From Sporolactobacillus mangiferae (lineage in GTDB: Bacteria > Bacillota > Bacilli > Bacillales > Sporolactobacillaceae), in NCBI RefSeq assembly GCF_023336505.1, contig NZ_JAMAST010000009.1, positions 20,095 to 84,094 of the forward strand: a DNA stretch of 64,000 bases, read 5' to 3'. Of the stretch, positions 52,342-61,601 are shown piece by piece. Every line of letters begins with the position of its first letter. Position 1 is the first letter of the stretch. A program made the translations under genes and the position numbers. Under the pieces are notes generated by a model that had not been told where the DNA came from, ran no database searches, and worked only from the letters and a program-made list of their open reading frames with translations.

Positions 52342-53424
52342 TCAATAGATCTGGCCGTGATCATACAGCACAGTCTGTATCTCCCGGTGCATGTTCCATA
52401 TATTGCAATCCTGATTGCATAAAATCACAAGCGACACATCGCTCTTCGGATAATAGGACAGCATGGCTGCCACACCATCGTTCATGCCATCCTTACGTAC
52501 GCAAAAAACCTTATGATTGATCATCACAAATTCAAATCCATAGCCCGTAGTGATTGTCGCTTCAAGTTCAGGCTTCAAGCGTACAAAAGGCCGCTCGAAA
52601 GGACAATGCGGCTGAAAAAACATTGCCGAACGCTTAGAAGATAAAAGAGCCCCCGACTTCATCGCACGCAGCAAGCGATCTAAATCCTCAACGGTAGAAT
52701 AGATGCCGCCATCCGGAGAGCCAATCGGAGGGTAGGAATAAATATTCTTTTTCCACTGGATCAGGCGGCCCTCCTCATCCCTGCAAGCCATATAGCCTTC
52801 TGCTGTGTTTTCGTTGACACCGTCCATTGCACAAAATTCAGTATGCAGCAGTTTCAGTGGCTGAACAATTCGTTTCATCACAAATTGTCGGTAATCCATA
52901 CCCGACAATTGTTCAATCGCCATTCCCAATAGCACAAAGGCACAATTATTGTAGCGCATGTTTGTGCCCGCACGGAAAAGTGGCTTTTTGTACGCGAATT
53001 GAGGAAGAAAATCAGCTGTTTCCTGAATCGAGTAATTTGGCTTGTTCCGAAATAAATCAGCGTAATTTTCACCCGCCTCTTCATCTGCGTCATCTGCAAT
53101 ACCAGATGTGTGTGTTAATAACTGCTCTACAGTTACATCCCCTGGAATCTCAGTTTCGTTGAGATCAATCAAATCAGTAATTCGATCATTCAAATAGATC
53201 TTTCCTTCATCCACCAGCAGCAATACAGCAACGGCTGTAAATACTTTGGTGACCGATGCCGTGTCAAATTTGGTGTCCAGACGATTGGGCACATGAAAAC
53301 CGCGATGTGCCATTCCGCAGGTGTGTGTAAAGAGAAGTTCGTTCCCTTTTTTTACTAGCACGTTTCCTGAAAAGTTATGGTTCTGTTCATAGTCATCTAA
53401 AATACGCTGAAAAAGTCGTTCCAT
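52342..53424 (-). CDS. Serine hydrolase of the beta-lactamase/AmpC fold
   Basis: 360 aa, no signal peptide. SxxK nucleophile motif S57-V-T-K60, YxN motif at 158-160 (RYNN), third motif is unclear. The LLTHTSGIADDADEEAG segment is typical of class-C-like esterases and D-aminopeptidases rather than antibiotic-hydrolysing enzymes. Substrate unknown. The ATG follows AAAGGAGTACATC. Stands alone downstream of the MarR promoter region, transcribed on the same strand. Confidence 0.83.
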   Translation of the reverse strand: MERLFQRILDDYEQNHNFSGNVLVKKGNELLFTHTCGMAHRGFHVPNRLDTKFDTASVTKVFTAVAVLLLVDEGKIYLNDRITDLIDLNETEIPGDVTVEQLLTHTSGIADDADEEAGENYADLFRNKPNYSIQETADFLPQFAYKKPLFRAGTNMRYNNCAFVLLGMAIEQLSGMDYRQFVMKRIVQPLKLLHTEFCAMDGVNENTAEGYMACRDEEGRLIQWKKNIYSYPPIGSPDGGIYSTVEDLDRLLRAMKSGALLSSKRSAMFFQPHCPFERPFVRLKPELEATITTGYGFEFVMINHKVFCVRKDGMNDGVAAMLSYYPKSDVSLVILCNQDCNIWNMHREIQTVLYDHGQIY

Positions 53425-53485
53425 GATGTACTCCTTTCAAAAAAACGTTTCACAATCATTTTGTTTTGTCTTGCAGTCTTAAATA

Positions 53486-53521
53486 TGAAAAAAGTAGAAC
53501 AGGTTTAATCCCATTCTACTT
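53486..53521 (-). terminator. Terminator of the purple-acid-phosphatase-like gene
   Basis: Minus-strand stem AAGTAGAA (53521-53514) / TTCTACTT (53499-53492) followed by TTTTC. Confidence 0.75.
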
Positions 53522-53544
53522 GATCAAGTCCTATCTTTCATTGT

Positions 53545-54978
53545 TTATTTGATGATACCGAACTGATCGATAATATACGGATCAGTGCCTTTGATTCGAT
53601 CAATCTCATAGACAACAACAGAAAGTTTATTTTTATCAATCGTAACACTGGAAAAGTTCTGAATCGCACCACGCACCGGGCGCGTCGGATCGCTAGGATC
53701 CAGTCCGTATTTCAAAGCATGATTTTCTTCAGCGCGGGCAAATTTGCTGTAAAATGCATCGCCGAGCACGGGATCAGTGTTTTTTTTGTAGACTTTCGGA
53801 CCTGCTGTTGCCGGGATATAATAGATTGCCCCATTCGGCTTTACCGCATAATCAATTTTCTCACCGTTCAGCCACTCCGTAATCGTTGTCGGATGAGTAG
53901 CTTCATTCCTTTTATTGATCGGCAACGTACGTGCATAAATATGGTCGTGACCCTGGATCACCAGATCAACGCCGAGCTTGCCGATCAGCGGCGCAATCTG
54001 ATTTCTGACGCCATTTTGGCCGATAATATCCGAGTCTGTCGCATGGTTGGAAGTGGTATATGGCCCCTTGTGCATCAGAACCACCGTCCATTTTGCTCCA
54101 TTGGCCTTTGCTTTTTTAATATCCGCCGCCATCCATTTTACCTGGTCCGGTGTAAAATCACGGTATTGCTCGGAATCTTCATTTGTATTCAGTACCACAA
54201 AGTGCGTATTGCTGTAATTGAAAGAATAATAAGCACCTGTAGTCGTGTCCTGATTTATCGTTGCCGGTTTCAAATTGAAGTGATCGATGAACGCATCATT
54301 CTCTGATTCATGGTTCCCGGCAGCCGGAACTACCGTTGTATCGCCCCAGACACTGCGACTGTTATTGATCAGCCAGTCCCACTGATCCTCTACGACACCG
54401 TTATCGACAATGTCTCCGGTCACAGTCATAAAATCGTAATGTTTAACGGTAGCCGAGGCTTTGTTAAACGTGTCCGCAGCAAGCTTGCCTTCATCTTCCG
54501 TTTTCGCCTGCGGATCCGTCAGTTCAAGAAATGTGAATGCACCGTTTTTCTTCGGCGCCGTTTTGACTGTACCTACCTTGCTCCAAATATTGCGTTTCGC
54601 ATCACCGACCCGATAAAAATAAGCCGTGTCGGCCTTCAAGCCCTTAGCGTTAACCTTATGCACACGCTCTCCGCTGTCGTTGCTCGATACATAGCTTGTC
54701 CCATTGAATGTCCGCGCTTTTTTGAAATCAGGCTTCTTGCCGCTCCTGCCCGTTTTCTTCACCAGCTGGAGATCGCTTCGTTCGGAGTCAAGATTCGTAT
54801 ACCAGGTAAAGCCCTTCTCCGTCCGTGGATCGCCGGTAAAGGTCGGTACGATTTTCTTGACAGCCGGTTCAGCGTTTTCTGCAAGGGCACGAGGTGAAAA
54901 ATTAGAAGCACCCGTAAAAACACCGAGTAGCAAAGCCAAAGTGACAGCAACAGACAGCATCTTAAATCGAATCTTCAA
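53545..54978 (-). CDS. Secreted purple-acid-phosphatase-like metallophosphoesterase
   Basis: 477 aa. Signal peptide at 1-33 (LSVAVTLALLLGVFTGAS, cleavage near ALA). An N-terminal fibronectin-like domain (about 50-145, GLKADTAYFYRVGD) precedes the metallophosphoesterase domain: LTDPQ, VTGDIVDNG, GNHES, LMHKGP and GHDHIYAR, giving the expected metal ligands. It hydrolyses phosphate esters outside the cell; a role in phosphate scavenging is likely but no Pho box was identified. TTG at 54978 follows AAGGAG; the TTG three codons upstream abuts the ribosome site. Confidence 0.85.
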   Translation of the reverse strand: MKIRFKMLSVAVTLALLLGVFTGASNFSPRALAENAEPAVKKIVPTFTGDPRTEKGFTWYTNLDSERSDLQLVKKTGRSGKKPDFKKARTFNGTSYVSSNDSGERVHKVNAKGLKADTAYFYRVGDAKRNIWSKVGTVKTAPKKNGAFTFLELTDPQAKTEDEGKLAADTFNKASATVKHYDFMTVTGDIVDNGVVEDQWDWLINNSRSVWGDTTVVPAAGNHESENDAFIDHFNLKPATINQDTTTGAYYSFNYSNTHFVVLNTNEDSEQYRDFTPDQVKWMAADIKKAKANGAKWTVVLMHKGPYTTSNHATDSDIIGQNGVRNQIAPLIGKLGVDLVIQGHDHIYARTLPINKRNEATHPTTITEWLNGEKIDYAVKPNGAIYYIPATAGPKVYKKNTDPVLGDAFYSKFARAEENHALKYGLDPSDPTRPVRGAIQNFSSVTIDKNKLSVVVYEIDRIKGTDPYIIDQFGIIK

Positions 54979-55844
54979 ACACGCCAACTCCTTTTAAGGT
55001 TAATAGAATCGTCCTCAAGGAGAAGTCTAACGGCCAAATTTATATTCCGAGAAAACTGGTTATTTTATTTGTGTAAATGGCGGGCCCATTGATACAGACA
55101 GAAAGTAGAGAGGAAAATAGTCATGCCAGTCAAAGAAAGCGGGATTTTTTCTGGATTCTGAGATTATTCCCCCTATGTCTGCCTCCTTTGTGCCTGCGCG
55201 AATAGATCTTTAATTGAATGATCAGGGAAACATTATAACCTGCCATCGATTTGATGATCTTTTGGGGCATAACTCAGGTAGCAGCACTCGGTCAGCAAAA
55301 TGGATTCCCGAATAAATAATCAGAGTTAAACTAGATACTGCTCAAATAATCGATTATCTCAGCCGCATCATTTTTAAAATTTGTTTAAAAGTAATTGATG
55401 ACTGATGTGGTGAATAAATACTGAAACAAAAAGTCTCGCATGTCGAAAACATCTGATGCAGTTCGTATAAAAGGTTTGTCCGTTTAAATCGGTGATACGC
55501 TTGGGAATATAGGCATTTCCTATATCAACCTCATTCGCTTCTTTGTCTCACCTATTGCCTTATTCAGAAAAATTTTCTAGTGAATCAATTGACCACAAAA
55601 TACAAATGAATCTTTTCAGCAATAAGGTACACCCAAAATTCGACATATTTCCCGAGAAATAATGGCGTCATGAAAAAACGGGTTTCCGACCTGAGAATAC
55701 GCGGCTGTATGCTGTTTCAGTTCCTGCTCACTGTAAGTGCGCCGGTAATTTACAAAATCTTAATACAAATCATCGGCGCATCCTGTTTTCTCTTCGCTAT
55801 AATTGATTTTAGAAGATATTGGGAAAGTGCAGGTAAAACGACCC
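54979..55844. other. Gene-free stretch upstream of the EAL-GGDEF gene
   Basis: About 870 bp with no convincing gene. A perfect dyad ATATAGG-CATTT-CCTATAT lies at 55507-55525. A 60-codon ORF at 55670-55852 with one hydrophobic segment has no ribosome site. I looked for a cyclic-di-GMP riboswitch and saw none. Confidence 0.5.
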
Positions 55845-57605
55845 ATGGATAATCAGATCATTCGCGAATTGGATACGATCATCGATGGGCAGATGATCAA
55901 AACGGTTTTCCAGCCAATCATTTCGTTACACAATGGCGATGTTCATGGATATGAAGCACTGAGCCGTGTGACAAGTAATGAGTCGCATCTGAATAACCCC
56001 GAACAGCTGTTCACTGCTGCAGCCGCTCATGATCGGCTGCACGCTCTCGATACACTGTGCCGGACGATTTCTTTGCATACATTCTGTGATTTAGATGAGG
56101 ACGACTCGACAAAGCCTCTGTTTCTCAATATCAGTTCACTCATTCTTCAGGATGAACACTTTCTTGAGCATTTCAAAACACATGATCTGGATAAAATCGG
56201 CCTGGAACCGAATCGAATTGTTTTTGAGATTACGGAACGAAATTCTATTCATCATGTCAATCGGTTTACCTCCTCCATTCATGCGCTTAAGTCTTCCGGA
56301 TTTCAGGTAGCCATTGATGATGCCGGTGCCATGTATTCTGGACTGAATTTAATTACGGATACACAGCCACACTATGTGAAGCTGGACAGGCAATTGACAA
56401 AAAATGTTGACTTTAGGGGCATTAATTATGCGCTCATTAAAGGGTTGGTTGAATTCTGCAGAATGTCGGACATTCGTTTAGTCGCAGAAGGCGTGGAGAC
56501 ACTTGCCGAGCTTAAATGTCTCATTGATCTGGGCGTTCCCTATGCCCAGGGCTTTTTCCTGCAAAGACCTGCGCCGCTGCTAGCCGAACTCAGTGAATCA
56601 GTAAGAGGCGAGATCATCAACCATCATACAAAACGGAATCGGCTTTACGAACAGCCAAATACCAGCAGCTACATTTACAATATCTGCACGCCAACTGAAA
56701 CGATTACCAGGGATATGAATATCGAACAGGTACTGGAAAAATTAAAGAAAGACTTCGAGAGTCCCGGACTGTGCATCACTGAAAATAAAAAAGTGATCGG
56801 CATTATCACCCGTGCACAGCTCACGCTGCAGGTCAGCGGACGATATGGATTCAGCCTCTACCATAAACGACCCATTTCCCTTCTTATGGACAAAGACTTT
56901 ATTGCCATTGATTACCGGACACCCATCAATGAAGTTTCAAAGCTTGCGATGACGCGGCCTCAGGAGAAGCTCTACGACTTCATCGTCGTAACAAAAGATG
57001 ATCAGTATCTGGGTACAGTAACGATTCAGAATCTTCTGCTGAAATCGACGGAAATCGAAGTGATTAAAGCAAAATATGAAAATCCGCTCACCGGTCTTCC
57101 AGGAAATCTCATCATTGAACAGAAGATGAAGCGAGCCCTTGAAACAAAAGACACATTCAGTGTTTTGTACATTGATATTAATCACTTTAAGGAGTACAAC
57201 GATGTTTATGGCTTTGAGAACGGGGACGCGGTCATCAAACTGCTTGCAGACATACTCTTACTTTACCTGCCTGTTGATCAGTTTGTCGGCCATGTCGGCG
57301 GTGATGACTTTGTTGTCGTCATGAGTGAAGTGGATGTGGCTGATTTCTGTCATAATGTGAGTGAACACTTCCAGCAAAAGGTCCGCTTGCACTATAACGA
57401 ACAGGATCGGGTTAATGGCTATATTATTGCAGAAAATAGATTAGGAATTATGGAGCAATTTCCCATCATATCTATATCAATCGCCGGAACCTGCGTACAA
57501 TCCGATCACTATCTCAGTGTGTTTGATCTGACCAAGAGACTGGCAAAGCTGAAAAAGAAATCCAAAAGACAAAAAGATCAGCATTTCTTATTTATTGAGT
57601 CATAG
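55845..57605 (+). CDS. EAL-CBS-GGDEF cyclic-di-GMP protein
   Basis: 586 aa. EAL domain (about 10-245): YEALSRV, FLNISS, EITER, IDDAGAMYSG, VKLDRQ, AEGVET and QGFFLQRP, so the metal and catalytic residues look intact, though loop 6 is altered (DDAGAM for DDFGTG). Two CBS motifs (about 265-410) may bind nucleotides. The GGDEF domain (about 425-580) has GGDDF instead of GGDEF and no RxxD site, so it is probably weak or regulatory. Net activity is likely phosphodiesterase. The ATG at 55845 has a modest CAGGTAA site; a TTG 42 bp upstream is less likely. Confidence 0.85.
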   Translation: MDNQIIRELDTIIDGQMIKTVFQPIISLHNGDVHGYEALSRVTSNESHLNNPEQLFTAAAAHDRLHALDTLCRTISLHTFCDLDEDDSTKPLFLNISSLILQDEHFLEHFKTHDLDKIGLEPNRIVFEITERNSIHHVNRFTSSIHALKSSGFQVAIDDAGAMYSGLNLITDTQPHYVKLDRQLTKNVDFRGINYALIKGLVEFCRMSDIRLVAEGVETLAELKCLIDLGVPYAQGFFLQRPAPLLAELSESVRGEIINHHTKRNRLYEQPNTSSYIYNICTPTETITRDMNIEQVLEKLKKDFESPGLCITENKKVIGIITRAQLTLQVSGRYGFSLYHKRPISLLMDKDFIAIDYRTPINEVSKLAMTRPQEKLYDFIVVTKDDQYLGTVTIQNLLLKSTEIEVIKAKYENPLTGLPGNLIIEQKMKRALETKDTFSVLYIDINHFKEYNDVYGFENGDAVIKLLADILLLYLPVDQFVGHVGGDDFVVVMSEVDVADFCHNVSEHFQQKVRLHYNEQDRVNGYIIAENRLGIMEQFPIISISIAGTCVQSDHYLSVFDLTKRLAKLKKKSKRQKDQHFLFIES

Positions 57606-57690
57606 CTTTTTTTACTTTGCATCCTGCAGACTGATCGTTTTTTCGGATGCTATTGCTTTCATAATTCTCTGGTTCGTCTTATGATATAAA

Positions 57691-57706
57691 TTGAAAACGC
57701 TCTTTT
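57691..57706. promoter_or_regulatory. Possible cre site upstream of the aldo/keto reductase
   Basis: TTGAAAACGCTCTTTT shares TTGAAAACG with the site at 18079 and follows a GATATAAA element. It lacks the terminal CA of the consensus. Confidence 0.25.
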
Positions 57707-57737
57707 TCTAAATTGAACGGATTTGGAGGGAATACAT

Positions 57738-58673
57738 GTGAAACAGATTGTAATCGGTTCAGAAAAAAAGCAGGAATCCGCAGTCATTCAGGGATGCATG
57801 CGCATTGCCGGACTTTCTGAGGAAGCAGTAGATCGGCTGATCAAAACTGATCTTGAACAGGGGATCACTTTTTTTGACCACGCAGACGTGTACACAGACG
57901 GTGCCTGTGAAACATTGTTCGGCAAGGTGCTGGCCAGAGAACCCGGATTGCGCGATCAGATCACATTACAGACAAAATGTGGCATTGTGCGCGGGAAAGG
58001 TGAGCACAACAAGGCATTCGACTTCTCAAAAAGGCATATCCTCGAAACAGTAAATGCCAGTCTGAAGCGTCTGCAAACGGATCATCTCGATTATCTGCTG
58101 CTGCATCGCCCGGATGCTCTGGTCGAACCGGAGGAAGTTGCGGAAGCCTTTGAACAGCTTTATGCGCAAGGAAAGGTACGCCACTTCGGTGTCAGCAATC
58201 AAAATCCATATCAAATCGAATTGCTCAAGAAATATGTGCGTCAGCCTCTTGAAATCAATCAGCTGCAGCTCAGTATCAAATTTACCGGCATGATTGACGC
58301 CGGTCTCAACGTCAATATGACCGTTGAAGGCGCATCAGACCGTGACGGCAGTATTCTCGACTACTGCAGGCTGAATGGCATAACGATTCAGGCATGGTCG
58401 CCGTTCCAATACGGATTTTTTGACGGTGTCTTTCTGGACAATCCTAAATTCCCCGAACTGAACAAAAAAATCGACGAAATCGCCGCTAAGTACGGGGTCA
58501 GCAATAACGCGATTGCCGTTGCCTGGATTCTGCGCCATCCGGCAAATATGCAGGTGATTCTAGGCACCACCAACGTAACCCGTGTTGCCGAGTCAGCCAG
58601 AGGAGCAGATCTCGTCCTCACCCGCCAGGAATGGTACGACATCTACCAGGCTGCCGGAAATAAGTTACCCTAA
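57738..58673 (+). CDS. Aldo/keto reductase (YcsN/YdhF-like)
   Basis: 311-aa TIM-barrel NADPH-dependent reductase. Active-site tetrad is present: Asp in FFDHADVYTDG (D then Y), Lys in LQTKCGIV, and His in LLLHRPD; the NADPH-binding end has VILGTTNVTRVAES. Lacks a conserved partner. GTG at 57738 follows GGAGGG by seven bases; the TTG five codons upstream is inside that site. Reduces aldehydes or ketones; physiological substrate unknown. Confidence 0.87.
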   Translation: MKQIVIGSEKKQESAVIQGCMRIAGLSEEAVDRLIKTDLEQGITFFDHADVYTDGACETLFGKVLAREPGLRDQITLQTKCGIVRGKGEHNKAFDFSKRHILETVNASLKRLQTDHLDYLLLHRPDALVEPEEVAEAFEQLYAQGKVRHFGVSNQNPYQIELLKKYVRQPLEINQLQLSIKFTGMIDAGLNVNMTVEGASDRDGSILDYCRLNGITIQAWSPFQYGFFDGVFLDNPKFPELNKKIDEIAAKYGVSNNAIAVAWILRHPANMQVILGTTNVTRVAESARGADLVLTRQEWYDIYQAAGNKLP

Positions 58674-58694
58674 TCAATAAAAATCAGTCAGAGA

Positions 58695-58722
58695 CCAGGC
58701 ACAGCCTGGCCTTTTTTATACC
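58695..58722 (+). terminator. Terminator of the aldo/keto reductase gene
   Basis: CCAGGC-ACA-GCCTGG stem followed by CCTTTTTT, 22 bp after the stop. Confidence 0.85.
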
Positions 58723-58735
58723 TTGAAGTATATAA

Positions 58736-58866
58736 AATTTAAGAAAAATAGTATAAGTGGTCCGAAAAAACGCCGCGTCCTGCGGCTTATCGGACACTAG
58801 GCCGTCCATGGCCGTCGCGACGACGGCTTCGCCCGTGTCAAAGGCTTGGCAAAGCCAAGTTTTCTA
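58736..58866 (-). repeat. Long hairpin repeat, inverted copy of 46942-47085
   Basis: Read on the minus strand: TTAGAAAA, hairpin CTTGGCTTTGCCAAG (58859-58845), TTTGACACGGGCGAAGC, CGTCGCGACGG, GGACGGCCTAGTGTCC, GCCGC-AGGAC-GCGGC nested inside TCCGA/TCGGA, and CACTTATACTAT. It lies about 85 bp downstream of the DedA-PAP2 gene in that gene's direction. Confidence 0.8.
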
Positions 58867-58876
58867 ACAGATCATG

Positions 58877-58920
58877 AGGGTGTCTCAAAAGTCTATTTGA
58901 CAATGGGACACCCTTTTTTG
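58877..58920 (+). terminator. GGGTGTC hairpin with T tract; also resembles an insertion-sequence end
   Basis: GGGTGTC pairs with GACACCC and TTTTTTG follows, so it can terminate plus-strand transcription. GGGTGTCTCAAAAGTC also looks like the terminal repeats of several IS families, so a relic MITE is possible. No transposase sequence is nearby. Confidence 0.5.
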
Positions 58921-58951
58921 AGAATAAGCGCGCGGGTAGCGGACACCGGCA

Positions 58952-60268
58952 CTATTTCTTGCACAGGCGCGACAGAACAATCCTTTGCTCACTTTTTTTT
59001 ACAATGCCCAGAAAACGGAACAATTCGAGTGCCAGCATGATTCCGCTGACCCAGACCGCTCCAAACACGTAGCCGGCAAATAAATCGCTAGGCTGAATAT
59101 GCAGGATACGTACGCCGCTGACCGCGTAAATCAGCAGAACGAATAAGAAAAGAAACCATTCAATCGTGACAATCAGATAATTCTTCTGGTGACGAACGAG
59201 CATCATGACAAAATAGCCAAGGATGATCAGTGCCTTCATTGATTGTCCGTTTGGAAAATCCCCGCTCACATAGTAGCCGGCAAGCATGAAATGGAGCAGC
59301 CAGCGCACGCCGTATGTAAAAAGAATACCGCCGGTCAGCGACAGTCCGAGAAAGAGCAGTTCGAGCCACCTATCACGATTAGTGATGAAAATGGTGATGG
59401 CGGTTAAAATGACGCCTGCGCCGAGCACTTTCCACGATGCCAGCGCTGAAATGGACTGCAGCACCGTCTGCCAGCGATTATCGAACAGAAACAGGATAAT
59501 TGCCCTGGAAATCGTGTCAAACGAGTGAAATTCATTGCCAATGAAGTCCTGAATCATGCCTGCCATTAGCGTAGCCAGCGAAATAAATGCGGCAAGAATA
59601 ATGAAAAGGAACAGCTTAATCTTCAGAAAGCTTTTATATCGCTTAAAAACCGCCTGAAAAAGCAGCAGCAGCGACTCCTTGATGTAGACTTTGTTCTTCT
59701 TAATCAGGATTGAGCACAGCAAAATAATGCCCAGAACGATACTGGCAAGGACAAGCCATTTTTTTAAATCACCCTGATATTTGTCCCACTGCGGTCCGAG
59801 TACGAAGCCGAGAGAAATAAACGTACTTGTCCAGAAGAAAACGCCAAGATATGCGAACAGACAAAAGGAGCGAAACGGCAGGCGGATCACTCCGGAAATG
59901 ATACTGGCAATATGCCGAATACCCGGAATGAAAAAGGAAAAAATGAGCAGTACCTTCCCGTATTTACGATACCATTGGGAAATGCGCGCCAACCGCTCCG
60001 GTCCCATGTGCATGTAACGTCCAAACCTTTGAAAAAAAGGAACGCCTAATTTATAGCCGATCCAGTAAGAGATCGTTGCGCCGATGACGCCTCCGGATCC
60101 TGCCGAAAGCAAGGAGAGCCAGAGGTTCATTTTTCCATGAAATGACAAAATGCCTACATAGCTAAGCAACGCTTCATTTGGGATCGGAACGCAAATCAGT
60201 TCAATCAGCAGTGCAATAAAAATCGTAAGATAGCTGTAGTCATGGAGCAGCTGAATGATTCCTTGCAT
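58952..60268 (-). CDS. DedA-PAP2 fusion membrane protein with altered phosphatase site
   Basis: 438 aa. Residues 1-195 are a DedA domain (ELICVPIPNEALLSYVG, FSFFIPGIRHIASIISG), and 230-430 a PAP2-like membrane domain. The PAP2 motifs are changed: PSGH is PNGQ (in DFPNGQSMKAL) and the third motif reads SGVRILHIQPSD instead of SRxxxxxHxxxD, so the catalytic histidines are absent or shifted. The arginine of motif one may be R in TYGVRWLL. It may bind rather than cleave lipid phosphates. The ATG at 60268 follows GGAGGAAATTGTTG. Confidence 0.82.
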   Translation of the reverse strand: MQGIIQLLHDYSYLTIFIALLIELICVPIPNEALLSYVGILSFHGKMNLWLSLLSAGSGGVIGATISYWIGYKLGVPFFQRFGRYMHMGPERLARISQWYRKYGKVLLIFSFFIPGIRHIASIISGVIRLPFRSFCLFAYLGVFFWTSTFISLGFVLGPQWDKYQGDLKKWLVLASIVLGIILLCSILIKKNKVYIKESLLLLFQAVFKRYKSFLKIKLFLFIILAAFISLATLMAGMIQDFIGNEFHSFDTISRAIILFLFDNRWQTVLQSISALASWKVLGAGVILTAITIFITNRDRWLELLFLGLSLTGGILFTYGVRWLLHFMLAGYYVSGDFPNGQSMKALIILGYFVMMLVRHQKNYLIVTIEWFLFLFVLLIYAVSGVRILHIQPSDLFAGYVFGAVWVSGIMLALELFRFLGIVKKSEQRIVLSRLCKK

Positions 60269-60375
60269 CAACAATTTCCTCCAAACAGCAAGTGCCGATA
60301 TGTCGTTACTATAACTTCGATCATGCACTGAGTTACCGTCGGTCGAAAGAAAACTTTTTCAGACTCACAGCTGAT

Positions 60376-61293
60376 TCATTCGCTGTCTCTCGTGACAGAA
60401 TCCGCCGCCAGTGGCCGCCGCATACCGAATCTCGGTCTGGTTTCAGTAATCAGCATTGTACTTGTCAGAATCAGGATCAGTCCGGCAACCGTACCGATGG
60501 ATAGTTGCTCACCAAGCAGCAGCACACCCCAGAAGACGCCGTAGAGCGGAACAAGCAAGGTGACACTGAGCGTCCTGGTCGGCCCTTCATGTCTGATTAA
60601 ATAGAAATAAATAAGATAGCCTATCGAAGTCGAAAAAACGGCGAGACACAGCACTGATATAAGAACAGGAGCCGTAAGCATCTGAATGCGTCCTACTGTT
60701 GGCAGACTGAACGGAATCAGCACCACACCTGCAGCCAGCTGCTGACCAATCGCCAGAACAAGCGCGTTTTCAGAAGCAAACCGAAGTTTTGTATAGACCC
60801 CGCCAATGCCGTAGCACAAAGAAGCCAGTAATGAAAAAAGGATTGAAAGCAGCACAATCGGTGAGTGACCCAGATGGCCCCAACCGGCAAGAACCGCGAC
60901 ACCGGCAATACCGAGAAACATGCTGAGAATCTTACCTGGGCGCAGTTTTTCTTTCAGCCAGACTGCCGCAGCAAGCAATGTGAACAGCGGCGTTGTTGCG
61001 TTCAGAATTGAGGAAACCGAAGCGGTCACATGCAGCTCGGCTGTCGCAATCAACGTAAACGGAATGGCGGCATTAACCGCGCCCAGCACCAGGTACTGCT
61101 TCCACTTTCCCTTAAAATCCGGCAGCCTGCGAATCGCATAAGCATAAATCAGCAAAGCAAGTCCGGCAATCAGCACACGAGCATCAATTAATAAAAAAGG
61201 ACCGAGTACCGGAGCGGCAACACGCATAAAAAGAAAGGACCCACCCCACAACGCACCCAGAATATTCAGGAGAAAAAAACTTTTAAGACTCAT
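60376..61293 (-). CDS. EamA/DMT-family transporter
   Basis: 305 aa, ten predicted membrane helices in two EamA repeats (LGALWGGSFLFMRVA; FSLLASLCYGIGGVYTK; VPLYGVFWGVLLLGE). Probably exports amino acids or other metabolites. The ATG at 61293 follows AAAGAGGCGATACAGTTC. A 107-bp gap separates it from the DedA-PAP2 start on the same strand; no terminator was noticed. Substrate unknown. Confidence 0.85.
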   Translation of the reverse strand: MSLKSFFLLNILGALWGGSFLFMRVAAPVLGPFLLIDARVLIAGLALLIYAYAIRRLPDFKGKWKQYLVLGAVNAAIPFTLIATAELHVTASVSSILNATTPLFTLLAAAVWLKEKLRPGKILSMFLGIAGVAVLAGWGHLGHSPIVLLSILFSLLASLCYGIGGVYTKLRFASENALVLAIGQQLAAGVVLIPFSLPTVGRIQMLTAPVLISVLCLAVFSTSIGYLIYFYLIRHEGPTRTLSVTLLVPLYGVFWGVLLLGEQLSIGTVAGLILILTSTMLITETRPRFGMRRPLAADSVTRDSE

Positions 61294-61601
61294 GAACTGT
61301 ATCGCCTCTTTTCTTTATTTCATCATAAACGGGGGCTGTCTGATGCGTCAAATCTATTTTCTTCATAAAAAAACACATTAGATAGAGTGGAAGTATCTGT
61401 TCACAGCAAAAAATGAACCCTTTATGACGAGGCGCTGATTTCCACAGGATGCTTGTTTAAAAAGCGCTCGGCAGCCATCACAATACTTGAAAAACGGACC
61501 CGGCAATTAAATGTGAGCGCCGTCTGGAATAGACAGGCAAGGTTTCATTTAATATACTGAGGGCATTATCATGATTTTCAATACTGATTGAGGTCCTTTT
61601 C

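Noticed and set aside
54979..55844. Cyclic-di-GMP riboswitch upstream of the EAL-GGDEF gene
   Set aside because: The GEMM core motifs were not found; the region has no terminator-like hairpin before the gene.
55670..55852. 60-codon ORF with a hydrophobic segment
   Set aside because: Poor ribosome site, and overlaps the start of the EAL-GGDEF gene in another frame.
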